From an uncultured Peptostreptococcaceae bacterium (lineage in GTDB: Bacteria > Bacillota > Clostridia > Tissierellales > Peptoniphilaceae), in contig CAMYOU010000020.1 in the NCBI GenBank assembly GCA_947283485.1, forward strand, positions 1-20,426: DNA of 20,426 nucleotides. The letters run 5' to 3'. Shown piece after piece: positions 6,678 to 14,271 of the stretch (the first letter of the stretch is position 1; each line of letters begins with the position of its first letter). Position numbers and translations under genes: made by a program. The notes beneath the pieces were generated by a model that did no database searches, was not told the origin of the DNA, and worked only from the letters and a program-made list of their open reading frames with translations.

Positions 6678-8393
6678 TTATTTTCTCAGTGCGGCGAGCC
6701 GTTTTGCAATTTCTTCTTTTAATACGTCCTTCGCGTCCGCGATTCGGATTTCTTCTTCGATCGTGCCCTCGCGGTCGGAGTATTCGACGATGCCGTCCGC
6801 GGCTTTTCTGCCGACGCCGATGCGCAAGGGAATCCCGATGAGATCGCGGTCGTTGAATTTAACGCCGGCACGTTCGTTGCGATCGTCATAGAGGACTTCG
6901 ATGCCCGCGTCGGTGAGTTCGCGATAGAGGGTCTCGGCTGCTTCGACCGCTTTTTCGTCGCGATTCGAGATGAGCGTGATCATGACTTCGTACGGCGCGA
7001 CGGAGATCGGCCAGATGATGCCGTTCTCGTCGTGGTGTTGCTCGATCACCGCGGCCATGCTGCGCGAGACGCCGACGCCGTGACTGCCCATCCAAAAATA
7101 TTCGCTCTTGCCGTTCTCGTCGAGGAATTTCGCCCCGAGGCTCTTCGAATATTTTTGTCCGAGCTGGAAGATATTGCCGACTTCGATGCCGCGTTTGAGC
7201 GTGAGTTTCTCGCCGCACTCGGGGCAGACGTCTCCCTCGCGCACGAGGAGGAGATCCTCCACGACTTCGCCTTCGTAGTCTCTGCCGTAAACGACATTTG
7301 TAAGATGATAGCCTTCTTCGTTCGCACCGGTCACGAGTCCGCCCATACGCGTGATGCGCTCGTCGACGACGATGCGCGCACCTCGGACGCCGACAGGCCC
7401 CATAAAGCCGCCGTGCGAGCCGACGCGTGCGATGTCTTCGTCGTTTGCAAAGAGGAGTTCGTGCTCGGGCACACCGAGATAGGAGAGGAGTTTCGTCTCG
7501 TTGAGTTCACGGTCGCCGGGGATGAGGACGAAGATCACTTCATCGCCGACTTTGTACGCGACGGTTTTGAGACAATCTGCGGGGTCTTTCCCGAGAAAGG
7601 CTGCAACTTCGGCGATGGTTTTCATCTCGGGGGTCGCGACTTTCTCGATCTCCCCTTTCTCTCTTTCGACGACTTCGTAGACGACGCGTGCTTTTTCATC
7701 CGTTGCCGCGTATCCGCAAGACGAGTAGGCGATGAGACCCTCGCCGACTTCGGAAAGCGCGATAAATTCGTGTGAGGAATTGCCGCCCATGGCACCCGCA
7801 TCGCCCGCAACGACGGTGTACTCGAGTCCCATGCGGTCAAACATGCGCTCGTAGGCACGCCACATCTCCTCATAGGATCTCTTCATTCCGGGAATGTCCG
7901 CGTCAAAAGTATACGCGTCCTTCATGATAAACTCGCGCGCACGCGTCACGCCGAAACGCGGACGTTTCTCGTCGCGATATTTCGTCTGAATCTGATAGAG
8001 ATCCATCGGGAGTTCTTTGTAGCTCGTCACTTTGTCGCGCACGAGCGTCGTAAAATATTCCTCCGCGGTGGGCGCGAGGCAAAAATCACGCGCATGGCGA
8101 TCCTTGAGTTTGAACATCTCGGGACCGAAAACCGCCCAGCGGCCGCTCTCCTCCCAGATTTCTTTCGGTTGCAGGGGACTCATGAGGACTTCCTGTCCTC
8201 CGATCGCGTCCATCTCCTCGCGCACGATCTCTTCGATCTTGCGGATGACGCGATAGCCGAGCGGCAGATAGGAATAGACGCCCGAAGCGTTCTGCATGAT
8301 CATCGCCGCACGCAAGAGATACTGATGGCTCGGTACCTCCGCATCGTTCGGAATTTCGCGCAAAGTCGGCATATACATCTTGGATAATCTCAT
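6678..8393 (-). CDS. proS: Prolyl-tRNA synthetase, bacterial type with editing domain
   Basis: Charges tRNA-Pro with proline; class II synthetase, cytoplasmic. The 571 residues match the bacterial type that carries an insertion domain. Visible are the TAE loop CLAPTAEE (105-112), motif 2 YRDEKRPRFGVTRAREF (139-155), the YbaK-like editing insertion at about 220-400 (with CLKTVAYK and GSHGGFMGPVGV) that removes misacylated Ala-tRNA-Pro, motif 3 GVSRSM (about 441-446), and the C-terminal anticodon domain from about 465. AAAGGAG precedes the ATG. It is transcribed alone: its promoter overlaps the end of whiA and a T-box leader controls read-through, while a terminator follows the gene. All class II motifs are intact. 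Confidence 0.97.
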   Translation of the reverse strand: MRLSKMYMPTLREIPNDAEVPSHQYLLRAAMIMQNASGVYSYLPLGYRVIRKIEEIVREEMDAIGGQEVLMSPLQPKEIWEESGRWAVFGPEMFKLKDRHARDFCLAPTAEEYFTTLVRDKVTSYKELPMDLYQIQTKYRDEKRPRFGVTRAREFIMKDAYTFDADIPGMKRSYEEMWRAYERMFDRMGLEYTVVAGDAGAMGGNSSHEFIALSEVGEGLIAYSSCGYAATDEKARVVYEVVEREKGEIEKVATPEMKTIAEVAAFLGKDPADCLKTVAYKVGDEVIFVLIPGDRELNETKLLSYLGVPEHELLFANDEDIARVGSHGGFMGPVGVRGARIVVDERITRMGGLVTGANEEGYHLTNVVYGRDYEGEVVEDLLLVREGDVCPECGEKLTLKRGIEVGNIFQLGQKYSKSLGAKFLDENGKSEYFWMGSHGVGVSRSMAAVIEQHHDENGIIWPISVAPYEVMITLISNRDEKAVEAAETLYRELTDAGIEVLYDDRNERAGVKFNDRDLIGIPLRIGVGRKAADGIVEYSDREGTIEEEIRIADAKDVLKEEIAKRLAALRK

Positions 8394-8413
8394 GGTTTCT
8401 CTCCTTTCAAAAT

Positions 8414-8624
8414 AAAAAAACGACCCTCCGTCAAGAGACGAAAAGCCGTAGCATCCGCGGTACCACTCTTATAGATTCCATAGGAATCCCCTCATCGGAA
8501 CGATATGGCATTCCACGCCGTCAAACTCCGAGAACGGGAGATCCAACTGCCGCGACGGAAGCTCTCAGCCCTCTTCCTCTCTGTGGTCGCCGCACGATAG
8601 ACGCTTTCTCTTCTTCGTTCGATC
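8414..8624 (-). ncRNA. T-box riboswitch controlling proS
   Basis: The minus strand carries the T-box sequence AAGAGTGGTACCGCGG (8470-8455). Upstream is a Stem III hairpin, GATTCC/GGAATC (8488-8474), and further up a Stem I distal element with AGAGAG followed by the GGAAG...CTTCC hairpin (about 8582-8556). The terminator is a 13-bp stem rich in GU pairs (8449-8437 with 8432-8420), loop UCUU, then seven U. UGGU in the T-box would pair with the ACCA end of tRNA, fitting the discriminator A of tRNA-Pro. Uncharged tRNA-Pro should stabilise the antiterminator and allow proS transcription. The specifier is not secure; a CCC at 8538-8536 is the best candidate I can place. Confidence 0.92.
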
Positions 8625-8630
8625 GCAATG

Positions 8631-8659
8631 AGTATATCATGCCCGAGACAAAGCTACAA
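8631..8659 (-). promoter_or_regulatory. Promoter of the T-box/proS transcript
   Basis: TTGTAG (8659-8654) lies 17 bases before TATACT (8636-8631), which is preceded by TG plus one base (TGATATACT). The -35 overlaps the whiA stop codon, so proS has its own promoter directly behind whiA. Confidence 0.75.
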
Positions 8660-9571
8660 GCGTAGCCCGTTCTCCTCGGCGAGACTTTCAATCTTCGCAA
8701 GTCTTCTGCGTAAGGACGATTTCGTAAGACCGAGTTCCTCCGCAAGCGTCGTGAGACTCGCCTCCCGATTCGCCAGTCTCGCATCCGCCACGCGCCTTAG
8801 ATCCCCGTCGAGCACGACGCCTTTTTCTTCGAGATGGCGGATCGCCCGCTCCACGCGCATAAAAGCTTCGACGCTCTTATTGAGATTTGCCGTCTCACAG
8901 TTCACCGTGCGGTTGACATTGGCGCGCATTTCACGCACGACACGCATGTTCTCAAAATCCAGAAGTTCCTTGTGTGCCCCGACGAGCGCGAGAAAATCCG
9001 AGATCTTCTCCGCCTCTCGCGTGTAAATCACGATGTATTCGCCGCGTTTCGTGAGATGGACTTTGCCGATCGTCTCCCCGAGAAGCCTTTGTAAGAGTCT
9101 TGCAAATCCCGGATCCGAAGTAAAAAACTCGAGATGATAGCTCTTCTTGGGATCCGTGATACTCCCCGCGCCGAGAAATGCCCCACGCAAAAAAGCCGCG
9201 CGGTGGTTCTCATAGATCTTGCGATCGAGCGTATCCTCGGGCAAAAACCCCGTGATCCGAAAGCCGATCTCCTCGAGAAAACGCTCGGCGATTGTACTTT
9301 CGTCGATCGTGACGAGATAGACTTTGCCGTACTCGAGTCCCGATGTCTTCATTCCCACCCTGGGCTCGTAGCCGTATTGCATTTTTACGGCACGAAAAAT
9401 TCTGCGTGCCAGCGGATTTTGCGTCGTCGCGAACTGTACACGCATTTTGAGATCGGCTTCAAAACGGATCGTCCCGTTCATGCGGAACATCCCGGCAAGC
9501 TCTGCCACAATTTCCTCCGGGTGAAGTTCATTCCCGAGAATGCTCGCCTTGAGATCTCTCGCATAGCTCAT
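8654..9571 (-). CDS. whiA: WhiA family DNA-binding regulator
   Basis: WhiA proteins join a degenerate LAGLIDADG homing-endonuclease fold to a C-terminal helix-turn-helix; in actinobacteria they control sporulation, and in Bacillota they affect cell division and chromosome segregation. The 305 residues show both LAGLIDADG-like repeats (ELAGMFRMNGTI around 24-35; RGAFLGAGSITDP around 129-141) without a nuclease acid pattern, and the HTH at about 270-295 (SLTTLAEELGLTKSSLRRRL). The ATG overlaps the stop of the NUDIX gene (ATGA), with AAGGAA nine bases upstream, so translation is probably coupled. No terminator follows; the proS promoter overlaps its stop codon. Confidence 0.93.
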   Translation of the reverse strand: MSYARDLKASILGNELHPEEIVAELAGMFRMNGTIRFEADLKMRVQFATTQNPLARRIFRAVKMQYGYEPRVGMKTSGLEYGKVYLVTIDESTIAERFLEEIGFRITGFLPEDTLDRKIYENHRAAFLRGAFLGAGSITDPKKSYHLEFFTSDPGFARLLQRLLGETIGKVHLTKRGEYIVIYTREAEKISDFLALVGAHKELLDFENMRVVREMRANVNRTVNCETANLNKSVEAFMRVERAIRHLEEKGVVLDGDLRRVADARLANREASLTTLAEELGLTKSSLRRRLAKIESLAEENGLRL

Positions 9572-9975
9572 GCTTCACGTTCCTTCGTGAGCGCAACGCG
9601 AAGCATCTCCCGTTCTCCCGCGTGCGAGAGAAAATGCATCGCCTTGTTGACGGGGATAAACGCCGCGCGTTCGAAACCCTCTTCGCGCTGTGCGTAAAGC
9701 GAGCCTTCTTCGTACGTCATACGAAAGAAAAGCACCGTCTTGCCGATCTTGGTGCCGTTGGTCTTGCGATAGGTATAGTAGACCTCACCCAAAAAATCGT
9801 CGATCGACGCGTCGACGCCGGTCTCTTCGCGCACTTCGCGCAACGCCGCGATCTCCGCCGTTTCATCCTTTTCAATATGTCCTTTGGGGAGCACCCAGTT
9901 GCCTGCAAAACGTTTTAAGAGAAGCACATCATCTTTGCGAAGCACCACGCCTCCCGCGCTTTTTTCTTTCTTCAT
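9568..9975 (-). CDS. NUDIX hydrolase
   Basis: Cleaves a nucleoside diphosphate linked to another group; the substrate cannot be read here. The 135-residue protein has a perfect Nudix box from Gly32 to Val54 (G-x5-E-x7-REV-x-EE-x-GV), including the metal-binding REVREETG. I chose the ATG at 9975 because AGAGGTG lies just upstream and a TATAAT box sits at 9999-9994; the longer frame starting at 10017 would cross that promoter. It is coupled to whiA by a four-base overlap. In Bacillus subtilis a NUDIX gene (yvcI) precedes the rapZ-yvcK-whiA genes, so this is likely the same association with a different order. Confidence 0.9.
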   Translation of the reverse strand: MKKEKSAGGVVLRKDDVLLLKRFAGNWVLPKGHIEKDETAEIAALREVREETGVDASIDDFLGEVYYTYRKTNGTKIGKTVLFFRMTYEEGSLYAQREEGFERAAFIPVNKAMHFLSHAGEREMLRVALTKEREA

Positions 9976-9993
9976 AAAAGCACCTCTGCCGTT

Positions 9994-9999
9994 ATTATA
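9994..9999 (-). promoter_or_regulatory. -10 box before the NUDIX-whiA unit
   Basis: A consensus TATAAT on the minus strand (9999-9994) follows the yvcK terminator and lies 18 bases before the NUDIX start. No convincing -35 is present at 16-18 bases; TTGCAC (10028-10023) is 23 bases away and lies in the terminator U-run. Confidence 0.5.
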
Positions 10000-10023
10000 C
10001 ACTACTTTCGCGCGCAAAAGGCG

Positions 10024-10051
10024 TGCAAAAAAAGGATCTTGCGATCCTTTT
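10024..10051 (-). terminator. Intrinsic terminator after yvcK
   Basis: On the minus strand AAAAGGATC (10051-10043) pairs perfectly with GATCCTTTT (10038-10030) around GCAA, followed by a T-run through 10027. It begins 15 bases after the yvcK stop and separates the rapZ-yvcK transcript from the NUDIX-whiA unit. Confidence 0.9.
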
Positions 10052-10065
10052 GTCTTCCCCTGCCT

Positions 10066-11055
10066 CTAACCGTGATAGATGCGCGTCGTATCGAGGAAGA
10101 GATCTTCGACGAGGCTTGCAGCGTCGTGACGCACATAGCCGCTCGCAAGATCGAGATAATGCCCTTCGACGACACGGATGCCGCGCGCTTCGAGTTTTTC
10201 TCTCTCGCCCGGTTTCATAAGCACGGGGAATTGATTTCTTTTTTCATACTGCGCACCGATGTCCGCGGTCATGGCGGTGTTGTTCACGTAGATGCGGTCG
10301 ACCGTCCCCTCGCCGAGATAGGTTTCCACGACGTCGAGATGTTCCGTCACGCCGAAATCATCCGTCTCGCCGGGTTGCGTCATGAGATTCGCGATGTAGA
10401 CGACGGTCGCGTCGGTCGTGCGTACCGCTTCCCTGATCTCGTCCACGAGGAGATTCGGGATGAGCGAAGTGTAGAGCGAGCCCGGCCCTAAGAGAATGAG
10501 TTTCGCCTTGAGAATCGCGTCGAGCGTTTCCTTCTGCGTCTTATGAACCGGCGGATCGAGATACGCGCGTTTGATCCGCGACTTCCTCGCGATGACTTCC
10601 GTCGGCAGCACACTCTCTCCCGCGACATGCGAACCGTCCTCGAGCTCGGCGCAGAGTGCGACATTGTCGAGCGTCATGGGGACGACTTTCCCCGTGACGG
10701 CGAGGATCTCGCCCGCGCGCCTCAAGCCTTCGTCGAACGAGCCGTAGATATCCGCGAGAGCCGCGACGAGAAGATTCCCGAGACTCTGTCCCGAGAGACT
10801 TCCTTCGTTGAATCGATAGTGAAAGAGTTCTTTCACTTTGTTTTCTTCATTGGCGAGCGCAAAGAGACAGTTGCGTGCATCGCCCGGCGGCAAGATGCCG
10901 AGTTCGCGTCGCAAAATCCCCGATCCGCCGCCGTCGTCCGCGACGGTGACGATCGCCGTGATCGCATCGGTAAATGCTTTGAGCCCGCGTAGGAGCGTGG
11001 AGCTCCCCGTGCCGCCGCCGATCGTAACGACGGGTAAATGAGATCTCTTTACCAT
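10066..11055 (-). CDS. yvcK: YvcK/CofD-like protein (gluconeogenesis and cell-shape factor)
   Basis: YvcK proteins bind UDP-sugars and are needed for growth on gluconeogenic carbon and for normal cell wall synthesis in Bacillus and relatives. The 329-residue protein carries VTIGGGTGSSTLLRGL (9-24), VADDGGGSG (38-46) and LGILPPGDARN (52-62), which form the CofD-like nucleotide site, then the conserved GPGSLYTSLIPNLL segment and NLMTQPGETDDF. I start it at the ATG at 11055, which overlaps the rapZ stop by seven bases (ATGGTAA), with AGGGAT inside rapZ as ribosome binding site. The long frame upstream of this ATG only shadows rapZ. It is the last gene of the TPR-map-murB-PHP-rapZ-yvcK run. Confidence 0.95.
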   Translation of the reverse strand: MVKRSHLPVVTIGGGTGSSTLLRGLKAFTDAITAIVTVADDGGGSGILRRELGILPPGDARNCLFALANEENKVKELFHYRFNEGSLSGQSLGNLLVAALADIYGSFDEGLRRAGEILAVTGKVVPMTLDNVALCAELEDGSHVAGESVLPTEVIARKSRIKRAYLDPPVHKTQKETLDAILKAKLILLGPGSLYTSLIPNLLVDEIREAVRTTDATVVYIANLMTQPGETDDFGVTEHLDVVETYLGEGTVDRIYVNNTAMTADIGAQYEKRNQFPVLMKPGEREKLEARGIRVVEGHYLDLASGYVRHDAASLVEDLFLDTTRIYHG

Positions 11056-11906
11056 AGCGATCGATCCCTGTGATAGGTCGTTACGCGCGCCCCGTTTTGC
11101 GCGAGGTATTTTCTTAATTCCTCCGCGATGACGACACTCCGATGTTTGCCGCCCGTACAACCGATGCCGATGACGAGCGAGTTCTTGCCCTCTCTGAGAT
11201 ACTCGGGTACGAGGAAGTCCAGAAGTTCCTCGAGTTTCTCGAGAAACATCGTCGTCGTCTCGGACGCAAGTACGTAATCGCGCACCTCGGCGTCGAGACC
11301 GTTGTGCATTCTCAGATCCTCCTCCCAATAGGGATTCGGCAAAAAGCGCACGTCAAAGACGAGATCCGCATCCTCGAGAATCCCGTTTTTGAACCCGAAG
11401 GAATTGACGGAGATGAACATCACATCCCGCGTCGTCTTGGATTGGAACAGCGCCTCGAGTTTTTGCTTGAGCCGCTGTGCGGTAAGGCGCGACGTGTCGA
11501 GGACGAGATCCGCCGTCGGGCGTACATTCGCAAGGCTCTCCCGCTCTTTACGGATCCCCGAGACAAGATCGCCGTGACCCGCCATGGGATGCGGACGCCG
11601 AAGTTCCTTGTAGCGACGAATGATTGTCGCGTCGGACGCCTCGAGATAGAGGACGAAGACGTGATGCCCCGCTTCGCGCAGAGCGACGGTCGTCTCCACG
11701 AGATCTTCAAAAAAGGCTCCTCCTCGGAGATCTACGACCACCGCGAGTTCGTCGATGCGTTTTTGCGCATTCTCCGTAAGCTCGACAAAATTGGAGATGA
11801 GGGCGGGCGGAAGATTGTCCATGGTGTAATACCCCATGTCTTCCAAGACGCGCAAGGTGCTCGTCTTTCCCGCTCCGGATAATCCGGTAATGATGACAAT
11901 ATCCAT
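11049..11906 (-). CDS. rapZ: RNase adapter RapZ / YvcJ-type GTP-binding protein
   Basis: A P-loop NTPase; in Escherichia coli it guides RNase E to the small RNA GlmZ and so tunes glucosamine-6-phosphate synthesis, while the role of the Bacillota orthologue YvcJ is less clear. The 285 residues contain the Walker A motif GLSGAGKTS (8-16), the family segment MGYYTMDNLPPAL, the NSFGFKNG and RFLPNPYWEEDLR stretches, and the C-terminal signature GIGCTGGKHRSV. GGGAGG lies six bases before the ATG at 11906. The open frame reads far upstream without supported starts. It is 17 bases after the PHP gene and overlaps yvcK. Confidence 0.95.
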   Translation of the reverse strand: MDIVIITGLSGAGKTSTLRVLEDMGYYTMDNLPPALISNFVELTENAQKRIDELAVVVDLRGGAFFEDLVETTVALREAGHHVFVLYLEASDATIIRRYKELRRPHPMAGHGDLVSGIRKERESLANVRPTADLVLDTSRLTAQRLKQKLEALFQSKTTRDVMFISVNSFGFKNGILEDADLVFDVRFLPNPYWEEDLRMHNGLDAEVRDYVLASETTTMFLEKLEELLDFLVPEYLREGKNSLVIGIGCTGGKHRSVVIAEELRKYLAQNGARVTTYHRDRSLW

Positions 11907-11923
11907 AGATCCTCCCGCGCGTC

Positions 11924-12649
11924 CTAGAGTTCGGACGGCTCTACGTTTTGCGGAATTTGTCCCGCTTCTTTGAGTCTCTCGAGTGCATGGGGAAAATGTC
12001 CCACATCGCCCGGCTTGTGCGCATCGCTCGAGACGAGAAATTTTGCACCTTCTTGTGCCGCGAGCTTGATCTCTTCCGTCGTAAGCGACGCGTGTTTCTC
12101 GTTCGACTCGAGGAGCACGCCATGTTTTGCCGCCGCGCGACCGAGTCTCACGGGATCGGTCTTCGCTTTCGCGCTCGGATGTGTAAGGGCGTAGATCTCG
12201 TGTTTTTCCATGATGCGGATAAAGGCGTCGGTATTGCGACGGATTGCAGTCTTCCGAAGTGCCGGGATCACTTTCGCGAGATTGTTCACGACGATAAAAT
12301 TCCAAAAGCCTTTGAAACTCACGGGCACGATGCCGTAGTGAAAACCCACGATGATATAGTCGAGGTATTTTTTCTCCTCCTCGGTTACGTCGATTTCGCC
12401 GTCATAACCCATGACATTCGCCTCCATGCCGAGGAGAATCTCGATCTTGTCGCCATAGATCTCCCGGAGGCGATCCACTTCGGCGCGCATCTTCGGAATG
12501 TCCGCGCGTTTGACGCCGTAGCCGCGATGCCCCGGACCGTGATCGGCGATCCCGATCTTTGTGAGTCCGCGTGCAATGGCGACGAGGACATTGTCCTCGA
12601 TCGAGCCTTTGCCGTGTGAGAAAGTCGTATGTGTATGCAGATCAAACAT
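11924..12649 (-). CDS. PHP-domain metal-dependent phosphoesterase
   Basis: PHP proteins are metal-dependent phosphoesterases; relatives include histidinol phosphatases and YcdX-type enzymes. The 241-residue product is one PHP domain: the first metal motif HTHTTFSHG (5-13), ADHGPGHRGYG, the GMEANV strand with a ligand Glu, GFHYGIVP with a ligand His, ALTHPSAK, and a final SSDAHKPGDVG that supplies Asp and His. The metal centre therefore appears complete. GGGGGA precedes the ATG, which overlaps the murB stop by eight bases. A PHP gene between murB and rapZ is, from memory, common in Clostridia-like genomes; its substrate is not known to me and histidine synthesis is not implied by the neighbours. 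Confidence 0.88.
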   Translation of the reverse strand: MFDLHTHTTFSHGKGSIEDNVLVAIARGLTKIGIADHGPGHRGYGVKRADIPKMRAEVDRLREIYGDKIEILLGMEANVMGYDGEIDVTEEEKKYLDYIIVGFHYGIVPVSFKGFWNFIVVNNLAKVIPALRKTAIRRNTDAFIRIMEKHEIYALTHPSAKAKTDPVRLGRAAAKHGVLLESNEKHASLTTEEIKLAAQEGAKFLVSSDAHKPGDVGHFPHALERLKEAGQIPQNVEPSEL

Positions 12650-13517
12650 CGATGTCCCCCAATGTCTTCATCTCGGGTTCGAGTTTCACACCGAAGCGTT
12701 CATAGACGATTTTTTGCACCATCTTGATCGTCGCGAGGACTTCTTCCGCCGTTGCGTCTCCGTAGTTCACGATAAAGCCGGCGTGTTTCGCGCTCACACC
12801 CGCATTGCGATAACGAAAGCCTTTGAGTCCCGCGTCTTCGATGAGTTTCGCGGCAAAATATCCCTCGGGACGTTTGAACGTCGAACCCGCGCTCTTCATC
12901 TCGACGGGTTGTTTCGCATTGCGCCGTGCGGCAAAATCCTCAATGCGTGCAAGGATTTCCTCGGGTGCATCCGACTTAAGAAGATAGGTCGCCTCGAGGA
13001 CGACGCCGCCCTCATCCGTGATGAGACTGTGGCGATAGGAGAAGCACATCTCTTCGTTCGTGTATTCGCGCACGCCGTCTTTCGTAAGCACGCGCACGCG
13101 CTCGATGACGTCTTTGGTCTCGCCGCCGTAAGCACCCGCGTTCATTGTGATCGCGCCGCCCACGGAGCCGGGAATCCCGGAGATGGGTTCGAGTCCCGAG
13201 AGCCCCTCCCGCGCGGCAAAACGCGCGACCTGTGCGAGAAGTGCCCCCGCTTCGGCGTGGATGCGGTGTTCTTCGCGCCGAATCCGTCCGAAATTCCGAG
13301 CAAAATGCAGAACGGCACCGTCGTACCCCTCGTCCGATACGAGGAGATTGGAGCCATTCCCGAGGATGAAATACGGGACACCGAGCTCTCGGATCTCCTC
13401 GAGTGCCCGGACGACCTCCTCCTCACTCGTCGGTTCGTAAAAATACCTTGCCGCGCCGCCAATGCCGAACGTCGTATACGGGGCGAGCTTCACGAATTCT
13501 CTTCTCTTAGACGTCAT
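12642..13517 (-). CDS. murB: UDP-N-acetylenolpyruvoylglucosamine reductase
   Basis: Reduces the enolpyruvyl group to make UDP-N-acetylmuramate, an early cytoplasmic step of peptidoglycan synthesis, using FAD and NADPH. The 291-residue type II MurB shows the FAD-binding ILGNGSNLLVSD, GLEPISGIPGSVGGAITMNAGAYG (read as two adjoining motifs, GLEPISGIPG and SVGGAITMNAG), the CFSYRHS segment, the catalytic serine in KSAGSTFKRP and the late active-site Glu in LEPEMKTLG. AGGAG lies seven bases before the ATG. It overlaps the end of map by 11 bases and the PHP gene by eight, so the block is probably translated in a coupled way. Confidence 0.96.
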   Translation of the reverse strand: MTSKRREFVKLAPYTTFGIGGAARYFYEPTSEEEVVRALEEIRELGVPYFILGNGSNLLVSDEGYDGAVLHFARNFGRIRREEHRIHAEAGALLAQVARFAAREGLSGLEPISGIPGSVGGAITMNAGAYGGETKDVIERVRVLTKDGVREYTNEEMCFSYRHSLITDEGGVVLEATYLLKSDAPEEILARIEDFAARRNAKQPVEMKSAGSTFKRPEGYFAAKLIEDAGLKGFRYRNAGVSAKHAGFIVNYGDATAEEVLATIKMVQKIVYERFGVKLEPEMKTLGDIDV

Positions 13518-14271
13518 CGAGATGCTCCTGATCCGTAAGAATCATGATGCCGTCTTTTGTCAGTGCCAAAGTATGCTCAAACTGGCAACTGTATTTGCCG
13601 TCGCGCGTGCGGGCGGTCCAGTCGTTCTTGTCGATCGTAAGTTCGTAGGTGCCGGCGTTAATCATCGGCTCGATCGTAAAGACCATGTTCTCGAGAAGTC
13701 GCGGACCTCTCCCCGCCTTGCCGAAATGCGGCACTTGCGGATCTTCATGCATTTCGTCTCCGATGCCGTGCCCGACAAAATCGCGCACCACGGAGAAACC
13801 CTGCGCTTCGACATAAGTCTGGATCGCATGTCCGATGTCGCCGATGCGCGCACCGATCTTCGCTGCGTCGATGCCGCGATAGAGTGCCTCTTTCGTGACG
13901 TCGTAGAGTCTCTTCGTCTCTTCGCTCACATTCCCCACGAGATAACTCCACGCGCTGTCCGCGAGATAGCCGTCGAGATTTAGAACCATGTCGATCGTAA
14001 GAAGATCGCCGTCCCGGAGTTTTCGATGCGTCGGAAAACCGTGACAGATCTCGTCGTTCACGGACGCGCAGGTCGCGAAGGGAAAGCCCATATAGCCTTT
14101 TTGCTCCGGCGTCGCGCCGTGATCGAGCATCCACTGTTCGCAAAAACGGTCGATCTCGAGGGTCGAGATGCCGGGCTTCACGACATTCCGCAGTTCCCTA
14201 TGCAGACGGGCGAGCATTTTGCCCGCGCGAAGCATCCCTTCGATTTGCTCCGGTGATTTAATCGTGATCAT
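13507..14271 (-). CDS. map: Methionine aminopeptidase, type I
   Basis: Removes the N-terminal methionine from new proteins; cytoplasmic, needs two metal ions. The 254 residues keep all five ligands: Asp in LLTIDMV, Asp in YLADSAW, His in FVGHGIG, Glu in FTIEPMI and Glu in QFEHTLA, plus the loop HEDPQVPHFG. LADSAW replaces the HGDTS seen in E. coli; similar forms are known in other Bacillota, so this is not a defect. I chose the ATG at 14271 because GGAGGAAG precedes it and the family begins with ITIKSPEQIE; the longer frame would overlap the TPR gene by 77 bases. The chosen start overlaps it by 14. Confidence 0.95.
   Translation of the reverse strand: MITIKSPEQIEGMLRAGKMLARLHRELRNVVKPGISTLEIDRFCEQWMLDHGATPEQKGYMGFPFATCASVNDEICHGFPTHRKLRDGDLLTIDMVLNLDGYLADSAWSYLVGNVSEETKRLYDVTKEALYRGIDAAKIGARIGDIGHAIQTYVEAQGFSVVRDFVGHGIGDEMHEDPQVPHFGKAGRGPRLLENMVFTIEPMINAGTYELTIDKNDWTARTRDGKYSCQFEHTLALTKDGIMILTDQEHLDDV

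Noticed and set aside
6369..6722. Short frames on both strands between thl and proS
   Set aside because: They cross the bidirectional terminator or the proS end, have low-complexity basic sequences, and lack ribosome binding sites.
11056..11328. N-terminal extension of yvcK
   Set aside because: It is Arg-rich shadow sequence inside rapZ; the supported ATG is at 11055 and the family begins near VVTIGGGTG.
11907..12305. N-terminal extension of rapZ
   Set aside because: It overlaps the PHP gene in another frame; the ATG at 11906 has GGGAGG before it and the Walker A at the expected position.
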